DNA of 49,956 nucleotides. Source: a virus. The stretch covers positions 1-49,956 of IMG/VR virus record IMGVR_UViG_3300019776_000662; one strand, 5' to 3'. Every line of letters begins with the position of its first letter. Position 1 is the stretch's first letter. The notes under the pieces were generated by a model. The model saw only the letters and a program-made list of their open reading frames with translations, made no database searches and had not been told where the DNA came from. Below, in pieces: positions 10,555-16,894 of the stretch. A program made the translations under genes and the position numbers.

Positions 10555-11154
10555 TTACTGCAAATTCTGGTCTTTTAAAGCTCTCCACTCAGCCCCTGTA
10601 ATAGGTGTGAATGTCATTTTTTCGTTAAAAGTATTGTAAGCCTTTAGTGTGTCGCCATCGGCCAATGCCTTTCTTATATCTATTGCCATTTGCTTAACTG
10701 TTGCATTTGGAGTGTAGGCAATTGTGTCGTAACCACCCTCAACATTATTAGGGTCTAGTAGTCTTAAATAAACAATATCATTCGCATCGATAAACTCGGT
10801 TGTTAAATAATAGCCTCCCTCAGGTGCATTATTTAGCAAATCTGTAGCCCAACGCATTAATTTAGGTGTGGCAGATACAGTGTCTCGTTGTACATCTGAA
10901 AAACCATAGATAACATCTTGATCTCCAAATAATGCCTCATTTCTAAGATAAATTCCTGCACACTGTTTCACAATTTCCAAAGCACTTAAGTGTTCGGTTG
11001 ATCCTTTTTTTAATGTGACGCCTGCGGCTGGGCTTATGTAAATCATTGCGTCAGGTGCAAGGTAAAAGGGTTCTTTTGTTGGTGTGGGGTCATCTTCTTT
11101 TGAGCATGATAAAATTGTAAGTAATGTTACTACGTAGAAAATTGTTTTTTTCAT
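10555..11154 (-). CDS. Phage-encoded lipoprotein, probably surface exposed (moron)
   Basis: 199 residues. The N-terminus is a signal peptide with lipobox ending in ILSC (Cys17), then S-K-E-D-D. An acidic stretch right after the lipidated Cys is the known Bacteroidetes lipoprotein export signal that sends lipoproteins to the outside of the outer membrane, so the mature protein is probably displayed on the cell surface. The remaining sequence is soluble and was not recognised. The gene is alone on the minus strand between tail and lysis genes, with its own promoter (11213-11244) and the shared terminator downstream. This is the layout of a moron expressed in lysogens. Superinfection exclusion or a change of host surface is possible but not shown. 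Confidence 0.8.
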   Translation of the reverse strand: MKKTIFYVVTLLTILSCSKEDDPTPTKEPFYLAPDAMIYISPAAGVTLKKGSTEHLSALEIVKQCAGIYLRNEALFGDQDVIYGFSDVQRDTVSATPKLMRWATDLLNNAPEGGYYLTTEFIDANDIVYLRLLDPNNVEGGYDTIAYTPNATVKQMAIDIRKALADGDTLKAYNTFNEKMTFTPITGAEWRALKDQNLQ

Positions 11155-11212
11155 AGGTTTAAAAATTTAAATGTTACACAAAATTATTAAAATAATTGAT
11201 TCTTGTTCTTAA

Positions 11213-11244
11213 AAAATATATAGTTTTGTCGCAAACCTATCAAA
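11213..11244 (-). promoter_or_regulatory. Promoter of the lipoprotein gene
   Basis: On the minus strand there is TTTG (complement of 11241-11244), 20 bp, then TATATTTT (complement of 11213-11220). The Bacteroidetes consensus is TTTG - 19 to 21 bp - TAnnTTTG, so only the last base differs. It lies about 60 bp upstream of the lipoprotein start. Confidence 0.6.
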
Positions 11245-11256
11245 GGGTTTAATTTG
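11225..11256 (+). promoter_or_regulatory. Rightward promoter-like element before the lysis genes
   Basis: TTTG at 11225-11228, a 20-bp spacer, and TTAATTTG at 11249-11256 (consensus TAnnTTTG, one mismatch). It overlaps the divergent lipoprotein promoter. A terminator begins within 10 bp of the expected start of transcription, so the transcript would be very short unless read-through occurs. Confidence 0.45.
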
Positions 11257-11264
11257 GTAAATGA

Positions 11265-11303
11265 GGCCTCTCATGTCAACGGACATGGGGGGCTTTTTCT
11301 TTT
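11265..11303 (+). terminator. Intrinsic terminator / attenuator upstream of the holin
   Basis: A 12-13 bp stem (11265-11277 with 11282-11294) around an AACG loop, with GC-rich base, followed by TTTTTCTTTT. It lies directly downstream of the promoter-like element at 11225-11256 and upstream of the holin. It could insulate the lysis cassette or attenuate it. Confidence 0.75.
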
Positions 11304-11331
11304 ATACGCTTTGCTAAAAATACTTTTAAAT

Positions 11332-11366
11332 AGTGCTTTCAATATAAGCACTTTTTGCGATATTTG
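11332..11366 (+). promoter_or_regulatory. Dispersed inverted repeat plus -10-like box before the holin
   Basis: AGTGCTT (11332-11338), 7-nt spacer, AAGCACT (11346-11352), then GATATTTG at 11359-11366, one base from the TAnnTTTG box. No TTTG -33 element is placed correctly. It is a member of a family of five such repeats (see 15073, 33322, 40316 and 43298). It is probably an operator or activator site for lysis gene expression. Confidence 0.5.
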
Positions 11367-11380
11367 TTCAAAAAAGATCG

Positions 11381-11839
11381 ATGGAAAGTGTAAATCAAAG
11401 TATTTGGGTTGTCATTATGGCAAAGATTGGGATTGTGATAACTTTTTTCACTCCTTTTAAATGGTTCTTCTTAGGTGCCATGGTAGTAATTAGTGCGGAT
11501 CTGCTGTTTGGTATCAAAGCGGCAAAAGCAAGGAAGGAGGTGATACGACCCTCCAGGGCTGTGAGGCGAACGTTTAATAAAATTACCGATTATTTTACTT
11601 GGATCATTTTAGCGATAGCCTTGGGAGAGGCGTTTGGTTCGCCATTTGGAATTCCACTATTGCCGGGGTCTGTATTAGTGGTAATCTTTGGTTGTGAGCT
11701 CAATAGTATTTTTGCAAATTACTTCGAGTACAAAGGTCAGAAGCTTCATATCAATGTATTCAACTACATCTTCAAAAAGAGCGATGGTTTAATTGATGTT
11801 AAAGAGGGAGGGGAAGAAGATGAATCAAAGAATAATTGA
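11381..11839 (+). CDS. Holin
   Basis: 152 residues with three or four membrane segments (about 8-24, 27-46, 71-88 and 92-112), a short basic loop in between and a charged, acidic C-terminal tail. This resembles the phage lysis / toxin-secretion holin family. It is followed by a muramidase whose start overlaps its 3' end by 20 bp, the standard holin-endolysin arrangement. It forms pores in the inner membrane that time lysis and release the endolysin. A second Met at residue 14 could give a shorter form; whether two starts are used is unknown. Confidence 0.85.
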   Translation: MESVNQSIWVVIMAKIGIVITFFTPFKWFFLGAMVVISADLLFGIKAAKARKEVIRPSRAVRRTFNKITDYFTWIILAIALGEAFGSPFGIPLLPGSVLVVIFGCELNSIFANYFEYKGQKLHINVFNYIFKKSDGLIDVKEGGEEDESKNN

Positions 11840-12377
11840 ACTAGCTAAAAAGAGCAGCTTTGAATCTACAGTAATGCTCGCTTTTATTTCGGTTGAAACT
11901 GGGGGCAAGGGATTTGACGATGCAACTGGTAAACTCATCATTCAATTTGAACCCGCTTGGTTTAAGAAGAAGGAGCCCTTTTTGCCTTCAGGGAAATGGT
12001 CGCTTAATAAAGTTGATGTTCAGTCGAAAGAGTGGGAAGCCTTTAATGATGCGTTTGCTCTTGATAAAGATTCGGCCATGGAGTCAACTTCAATCGGTTT
12101 GGGGCAAATCATGGGATTTCATTGGAAGCGATTAGGTTATTCGTCTGTTGGAGCCATGTGGGACGATGCGAAGAAAGGTCTTGATCGGCAGTTCTACCAG
12201 ATAGAGCAATTTATTAAAACAGACTCAAAGCTCCAATCAGCAATTAAAGCAAAGGATTGGCATACAATAGCCTTAATCTATAACGGTGCTAGCTATAAGG
12301 CATTAGCTGAAAAAATAGGGAGAGAACCTTACAATGTGTCGATGCAAAAGGCTTACGAAAAATTTAGAGGTCAGTAA
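11820..12377 (+). CDS. Endolysin, N-acetylmuramidase family
   Basis: 185 residues from the ATG at 11820, which has a purine-rich site (GGGAGGGGAAGAAG) just upstream; an upstream in-frame ATG at 11793 is less likely. The sequence matches the muramidase family of PF11860 (DUF3380): SVETGGKGF with the probable catalytic Glu26, then IQFEPAWF and IGLGQIMGFHW. It cleaves the MurNAc-GlcNAc bond of peptidoglycan. No signal peptide is seen, so it needs the holin upstream. The spanin candidate follows 16 bp later. Confidence 0.88.
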   Translation: MNQRIIELAKKSSFESTVMLAFISVETGGKGFDDATGKLIIQFEPAWFKKKEPFLPSGKWSLNKVDVQSKEWEAFNDAFALDKDSAMESTSIGLGQIMGFHWKRLGYSSVGAMWDDAKKGLDRQFYQIEQFIKTDSKLQSAIKAKDWHTIALIYNGASYKALAEKIGREPYNVSMQKAYEKFRGQ

Positions 12378-12393
12378 TTTTAATAATATATAT

Positions 12394-12960
12394 ATGAGAT
12401 ATGTGTTTTTTATATTGATAATCGCATGGTTATCAATATCAGTTGGTTGCAAGTCAACAAAAACGAAAACTGATCAAAGTTTTTTGCAAAAAGAAGCTTT
12501 TCAGACTGAGTTAAACGATAATATGAATGCTGAGTCGAAAAGTAATGTTAATCTGGATACTAATGTTAAGGACAATTCGACCAAGGACGTTAAGCAAGAA
12601 ACAAAAAGTTCGTCAGAAACTAATGTTGTAAATCGAAAGTTTTCGCCTCCAGACGAAAAAGGGAATCAGTACATAACTGAGGAAACTACAACTAACACTA
12701 AAACGGATGATAGTACAAACAGTGAGACTACTCAAAAGAACGACATTACTAGCAAAGCTAAACTGGAGGCAGAAAATAAATTGAAGGTAGAGGCAGAACT
12801 TAAATTGAAAGAAGAGCTAGAATTAAAAGCAAAGCTCGAGAAGGAGTCAACAGAAAAAAACAAGCCTCCAATTGGTATTTATGTTGTGGGTTTTTGCCTC
12901 GGGGCATTATTGATATTTTTAATCTATCTCGGATTAAAGCGATTTGGATTAGTTAAATAA
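12394..12960 (+). CDS. Candidate unimolecular spanin (u-spanin)
   Basis: 188 residues from ATG 12394, chosen because it starts a lipoprotein signal peptide; an upstream in-frame ATG at 12334 would bury it. Lipobox is SVGC (Cys19). No acidic residues follow the Cys, unlike the surface lipoprotein at 10555, which fits retention in the inner leaflet of the outer membrane. The middle is highly charged and probably helical/coiled (ELKLKEELELKAKLEKE). A hydrophobic segment at about 156-179 is followed by KRFGLVK. An N-terminal lipid anchor plus a C-terminal transmembrane helix is the defining layout of u-spanins such as T1 gp11, which fuse inner and outer membranes in the last lysis step. Position after holin and endolysin supports this. 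Confidence 0.75.
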   Translation: MRYVFFILIIAWLSISVGCKSTKTKTDQSFLQKEAFQTELNDNMNAESKSNVNLDTNVKDNSTKDVKQETKSSSETNVVNRKFSPPDEKGNQYITEETTTNTKTDDSTNSETTQKNDITSKAKLEAENKLKVEAELKLKEELELKAKLEKESTEKNKPPIGIYVVGFCLGALLIFLIYLGLKRFGLVK

Positions 12961-13013
12961 TCACTATATTTGTTGTGTTGAGGATTTCAGACGTAAAGTT
13001 GCATTCATGTCTT

Positions 13014-13049
13014 ATCAAAAAAGCCACCTTTTAGGGTGGCTTTTTTGAT
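13014..13049. terminator. Bidirectional intrinsic terminator
   Basis: A 15-bp stem (ATCAAAAAAGCCACC with GGTGGCTTTTTTGAT) around a 6-nt loop. Flanking A and T runs let it work in both directions. It ends the lysis operon on the plus strand and can block integrase-strand transcripts from the left. Confidence 0.92.
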
Positions 13050-13263
13050 TTAGTGTCCGATTTAGTGTCTGCTGTTTGTAGTCAGCTAATAATCAGACTC
13101 AATAGTGGAGCTGGAGGCTCTCGAACTTATATATTATTGATTAATAATGTGTCTTAAAATAGCATGTTTAGCGTGCAGTTAAAAATCATTACTCTTAATT
13201 GATGCTATCAAATCCTATTAAATCTTATGCGTTTTAGTGTCCGTTTTGGAAGAGAGGACACTA
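13049..13263. other. attP region: tmRNA-like core with repeated arm-type sites
   Basis: The core at 13104-13125 reads, on the minus strand, GTTCGAGAGCCTCCAGCTCC + ACT, which resembles the T-loop and 3' acceptor end of tmRNA (ssrA), a classic phage integration site. Around it are copies of an 8-bp motif: TAGTGTCC at 13051-13058, TAGTGTCT at 13063-13070, TAGTGTCC at 13235-13242 and the inverted GGACACTA at 13256-13263. The last two lie inside the 3' end of the integrase gene. This is the expected layout of a phage attachment site with P and P' arms. A tRNA 3' end with the same acceptor sequence cannot be excluded. Confidence 0.65.
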
Positions 13264-14537
13264 CTAGGGACATTAAACTTATTCATCTCCTTCACCTTTA
13301 ATTTATCAATGATTTTAACATAAGGTTTCATTGCTTTATAGTCTGAATGGCCAGTCCATTTCATTACCACTTCGGCTGGTATTCCTAAATACAATGCGTT
13401 TACTATAAACGTTCTTCTACCTGTATGAGTTGTTAGTAGTGCATATTTTGGAAATACATTTTCATGCCTTACGTTACTTTTGAAATGGACAATTCTTTGC
13501 GGGGTATCAATTTTGGCTAGTTCTCCCATCTCTTTTAAATACTCATTCATTTTTACATTAGAAATTACGGGGAGAGCTTTATTATCTTTAAGTTCAATAG
13601 TTGAATATTTTTGTAAGATGGATTTGCTATAATTATTGAGCTCAATTTTTAAAGAGTCCGATGTTTTCTTTGTTACAACATAGATTGCTTCATTTTTAAT
13701 GTCGTCTTTTTTCAATTTATAAACGTCTGAGTAACGTAAGCCGGTAAAACAGCAGAAACAAAACACATCTCTAACCCGAGAAATATATTGTTTCTCTTCT
13801 GGGAACTCAAAAGTAAGCAAGTATAATAATTCGTCCCATTCAAGGTGTATTACTTCTTGACAGTTCCCATCAGTCCCTTTTAGTTTTAGTTTAAATGTAT
13901 TGTGAAGATTTCCCTTGTAGTATTCTTTGTTAGAACACCATCTTAGGAACCATCGTACGAAATTCATGTACTTGACAATAGTTGTATTCCTTAGATTAAC
14001 CTCATGTTGATAAGCAACAAAGTCAAATAGTAGATCTTCAGTAATATCACTCAACATTAACTTTGGCTTAAAGGCAAACAAATGAAAACGAATTGATTTA
14101 AATTTCTTATAAGTTCCTTCATCCCATTCGTTTTGAACGCCTACAGTACTGGTAAACTCATCATAATAGTCGTAGAATGTTTTATTCTCTGATTCTGGTT
14201 TAATTCGTTCTAGCTTTATGTTTACAGCATCTCTTAACTCTTGAGTCGATGGTATATGAGACGATTTTTCGAACGAATGAAAAATATCTGAAATGAGGGT
14301 TTCAAAACGACTTATCTCTTTATTTATATTGAATGCAGATACTTTATTTGGACCATGTGACGTGTTAGCCTTACATCTTTGAGCTTCGGTGGACCACTTA
14401 TCTACTTCAACTCTATACCCGAGATTGAAATCTACTATATTGGTATTTGAGTTCCATTTAATTCTATATTTAAGTTTTCCGCTTGTTGCGCCCTTTTCTT
14501 TACCAAGCAAAAATTGACAATGACGTTTGATATTCAT
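13218..14537 (-). CDS. int: Tyrosine recombinase (phage integrase)
   Basis: 439 residues. N-terminal arm-DNA-binding region (about 1-75), SAM-like core-binding domain (about 115-210) and catalytic domain (about 230-415). The active-site set is visible: Arg268 in FTGLRYSD, Lys near 290, His371 and Arg374 in THTGRRTF, His397 in WTGHSD and Tyr406 in KPYVKI. It catalyses integration and excision between attP and the bacterial attachment site. It is read towards attP, which lies just past its 3' end. Its start overlaps the upstream regulator stop by 1 bp (TAATG), so the two are translationally coupled. Confidence 0.95.
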   Translation of the reverse strand: MNIKRHCQFLLGKEKGATSGKLKYRIKWNSNTNIVDFNLGYRVEVDKWSTEAQRCKANTSHGPNKVSAFNINKEISRFETLISDIFHSFEKSSHIPSTQELRDAVNIKLERIKPESENKTFYDYYDEFTSTVGVQNEWDEGTYKKFKSIRFHLFAFKPKLMLSDITEDLLFDFVAYQHEVNLRNTTIVKYMNFVRWFLRWCSNKEYYKGNLHNTFKLKLKGTDGNCQEVIHLEWDELLYLLTFEFPEEKQYISRVRDVFCFCCFTGLRYSDVYKLKKDDIKNEAIYVVTKKTSDSLKIELNNYSKSILQKYSTIELKDNKALPVISNVKMNEYLKEMGELAKIDTPQRIVHFKSNVRHENVFPKYALLTTHTGRRTFIVNALYLGIPAEVVMKWTGHSDYKAMKPYVKIIDKLKVKEMNKFNVPSSVLSSKTDTKTHKI

Positions 14538-14791
14538 TATTTGTTAAATATTTCTCCTTTACCAGTTAATAGCCATATTGCAGAGACATTAAAGTCTCTT
14601 ACCAGATATGTAAGCCATGCAGTTTGAAATCCATCACTTTCGAGGTTATTTTCAACATGCCACATATTTCTTCTATTAACACCGTATGCTTTTGTAAAGG
14701 TTTGTTTACCTCTAATCTTTTTAGTTGCTTTGAGCGCATTTAAGGCCTCAAAAAAGCGTTTCACCACCTCTTGGCTATCCGAGCTTTGCAT
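14537..14791 (-). CDS. Small HTH-like regulator, possible excisionase or integrase control protein
   Basis: 84 residues. The C-terminal WLLTGKGEIF is the common end of the DNA-binding domain of CI-type regulators from this group, and the preceding stretch (VNRRNMWHVEN) could be a recognition helix, but the N-terminal helices are not clear. It is coupled to the integrase by a 1-bp overlap, which suggests control of integration/excision direction. It has no protease or dimerisation domain, unlike the repressor at 19205. Confidence 0.55.
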   Translation of the reverse strand: MQSSDSQEVVKRFFEALNALKATKKIRGKQTFTKAYGVNRRNMWHVENNLESDGFQTAWLTYLVRDFNVSAIWLLTGKGEIFNK

Positions 14792-14800
14792 TATTGAGAT

Positions 14801-15007
14801 TTAATAAGGAGAGGTTGTTAGAAGCTCTTTTATTTGCAATTCTCTTTCATGAAGAAGTCTTCCCCAATTGACATACGTTTCGTTATCAATTAGTGGTAAT
14901 TCATTCTTTGAAATTGAATCTTCTAGTATTGCTAATTCTGAGATTGTCATCACGCTGATGTACTTAGTTAGCTGCTCTATTTGGTGTAGTTGCGCTTGTG
15001 AGGTCAT
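14801..15007 (-). CDS. Hypothetical small protein in the integrase operon
   Basis: 68 residues, predicted mostly helical; family not recognised. It lies 9 bp upstream of the HTH-like gene in the same transcript. A TATATTTG box (complement of 15040-15047) upstream could start this sub-operon independently of the CI promoter. Confidence 0.55.
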   Translation of the reverse strand: MTSQAQLHQIEQLTKYISVMTISELAILEDSISKNELPLIDNETYVNWGRLLHERELQIKELLTTSPY

Positions 15008-15039
15008 GGCTTACTTTGATGTTTATATTTTATTGTAGG

Positions 15040-15103
15040 CAAATATATAAACATTTTCGCAAAGAGATAAGGCTTATAATGCTTTTATTAAAAGCATTAT
15101 AAG
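15040..15103 (-). promoter_or_regulatory. Inverted repeat and promoter box upstream of the integrase sub-operon
   Basis: A long perfect inverted repeat CTTATAATGCTT-N7-AAGCATTATAAG spans 15073-15103, and TATATTTG (complement of 15040-15047) matches the -10-type box exactly. The central AATGCTT-N7-AAGCATT has the same arms and spacer length as the dispersed repeats at 11332, 33322, 40316 and 43298. The repeat may also serve as a terminator after the metallopeptidase gene, but no clear U-tract follows. Confidence 0.5.
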
Positions 15104-15107
15104 AAAA

Positions 15108-16184
15108 TTATTTAAATGTTATAGGTAACAGATGCTGATTTAAGCACTTATTTTTAATTTGGGCTTTTTTCATCCAATATGCCACGAAGATATTATTTAC
15201 ACTAAATTGTTTAGCTAGCTTTTGGATAAAAGCATCATTGACACCTTTATTATAATAAGAGAAGGTATGTTTTCTCAAGCCGTCTCCATTAAAAAGATGC
15301 TCGTAGGCAAAAGCATTTGCTTCTTGTTCCTTCTTTGTGGCTTTAGTCTTTGGAATGTCTATATTCTCTTCAAAAATTTGATCATTTCTATGTTTTAGTA
15401 CATGTCCAAATTCATGGAATAAAGTGTACCAAGCAGTTGCCAAACATTTACCTTTATCAGATATTTGAATAAGAGGGTTACCATTGAACCATCGAACAGC
15501 TCCATGAACTGTTTTTTTAAAATATGGGGTAAAAACTACACCTACACCAAAAGCAGAGACTATTTTAGGTAACTCTTTAAAATACTCGATGTTAGTTAGT
15601 TGTTCTTTCCATTCACCTTTATTAACCCATTCTATGAAAGCAGCTTCATTATATGCTTGTATTGATAATTTATTGAAATCAACTTCACCTCTTTTTAACC
15701 AAGCATATAAATTCAAATTATCGGGTTCGAAATTTGATATCCTATATAATGCAATATTTTCATTTACTCTTTCAAATATCTTTGTTTCATCTTCAATAGC
15801 CAAGAATTCTGAAATGTCTTCAAGTAGATCGATACCTTCATTAAAATCATTATTGAGCAGGGGCTTTAAATGCTTAACTTTCCTGTAGATAGCTAAATTT
15901 TTTTTATAGTCTAGTTCTGCTTTAGCTTTTGATATGAGATATTCATGCTGAAATCTATTCAAATAATCCTCAATCTCATTAATCCCTGTAATGGATACAA
16001 TCTCCTTTATTTGATGCTTTGTAAATTTAGTTTTTGAGTCTAATTCCTTCGGATCTATCCCCAATTTACATAGATTGTCAATTGAAATATTATTTGAACT
16101 AAATATGTCATGTAATTCTGCTCCAATAGTATTAAATAAGGTTATTGGATTTACTACTTCTGTTTTTGTTGCTGTGGTTTCCAT
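15108..16184 (-). CDS. HigA-like protein with ImmA/IrrE metallopeptidase domain
   Basis: 358 residues. The C-terminal half matches the ImmA/IrrE (COG2856) type: AWLKRGEVD, then GVGVVFTP, GAVRWFNGNPLIQIS, WYTLFHEFGHVLKH with the zinc motif HEFGH (residues about 267-271) and the third ligand region KEQEANAFAYEHL. These long proteins often act as HigA antitoxins or, like ImmA of ICEBs1, cleave a repressor. The N-terminal about 160 residues do not show an obvious HTH. It starts 2 bp after the stop of the smaller gene upstream, in the toxin-first order typical of higBA. An alternative role is processing the phage repressor to induce the prophage. Confidence 0.75.
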   Translation of the reverse strand: METTATKTEVVNPITLFNTIGAELHDIFSSNNISIDNLCKLGIDPKELDSKTKFTKHQIKEIVSITGINEIEDYLNRFQHEYLISKAKAELDYKKNLAIYRKVKHLKPLLNNDFNEGIDLLEDISEFLAIEDETKIFERVNENIALYRISNFEPDNLNLYAWLKRGEVDFNKLSIQAYNEAAFIEWVNKGEWKEQLTNIEYFKELPKIVSAFGVGVVFTPYFKKTVHGAVRWFNGNPLIQISDKGKCLATAWYTLFHEFGHVLKHRNDQIFEENIDIPKTKATKKEQEANAFAYEHLFNGDGLRKHTFSYYNKGVNDAFIQKLAKQFSVNNIFVAYWMKKAQIKNKCLNQHLLPITFK

Positions 16185-16186
16185 TT

Positions 16187-16597
16187 CTATGCTTTTGAAT
16201 AATCATGTTTATTCACTTCATAAACATGAACTTTTGATATGTTTTTGAATTGTCCGCACCAATCTTTGGTTAGATTAAAAACTGGTTCATCTTGAGAAGA
16301 ACAGTCGCAAAAATAGAAAAACTTTCGATAACTATCTTGTATTCTTATTTTTAACACAACCGGATCTTTATGAGGGATACCTGATTTTAATTCAATCCTA
16401 TTGTTAATTGAAGCAGTTATATTATAAACATGAGCATTAGGTGCAATTTTCATTTTATTATGAACCTTAATCGCCGCTTTAGCTATGTTGCGATCAAAGA
16501 TCTTTGAAAATTTCTTGATTGATTCCCTGTTTTCAGGATTTTCTACGAGCTCCTGGTAAGCTTCACAATGCTTGTTTTGGTCAAAGGTTATTTCCAT
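16187..16597 (-). CDS. Possible HigB/RelE-like toxin partner
   Basis: 136 residues. The segment VVLKIRIQDSYRKFFYFCD has the strand pattern of RelE/HigB mRNA interferases (a positively charged beta-strand near an R/Y pair), preceded by helices with basic residues. The link is weak from sequence alone. Its position immediately upstream of a HigA-type protein, 2 bp apart, is the main reason for the call. It could instead be an unrelated accessory protein. Confidence 0.4.
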   Translation of the reverse strand: MEITFDQNKHCEAYQELVENPENRESIKKFSKIFDRNIAKAAIKVHNKMKIAPNAHVYNITASINNRIELKSGIPHKDPVVLKIRIQDSYRKFFYFCDCSSQDEPVFNLTKDWCGQFKNISKVHVYEVNKHDYSKA

Positions 16598-16604
16598 GTT
16601 CAGG

Positions 16605-16883
16605 CTACCATAAATTTAGTAATCTAATTCTTTTCCCTTTTGATTTAAAGGATGTTAAATGATCCATGTAGGTGCTATGTTTTTTTATGAATACAAGAAC
16701 ATGATCTCGCTTCTCATCTGTTTCATATACATAGGTTATGTTAACCACTCTGTATATTGAATCGCCATAAGATATGTCGGAATTAATAGTTGGAAGCGTC
16801 TCTAATTCTCTTGTGAATGTTATGCCTGCAGATGGTTGGATTACATCTACTTTATCTACGTCTTGAAATTTTACGTGTATCAT
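16605..16883 (-). CDS. Hypothetical protein in the lysogeny operon
   Basis: 92 residues, beta-rich, with no signal peptide and no recognised family. It lies 7 bp upstream of the toxin-like gene and 11 bp downstream of the DUF4041-like gene, so it is part of the same minus-strand operon expressed from the lysogen side. Confidence 0.55.
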   Translation of the reverse strand: MIHVKFQDVDKVDVIQPSAGITFTRELETLPTINSDISYGDSIYRVVNITYVYETDEKRDHVLVFIKKHSTYMDHLTSFKSKGKRIRLLNLW

Positions 16884-16894
16884 AGTTTAATTAT

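Noticed and set aside
11254-11460. Open frame of 68 codons before the holin
   Set aside because: Covers the terminator hairpin and the inverted repeat and overlaps the holin start in another frame; product has no plausible features.
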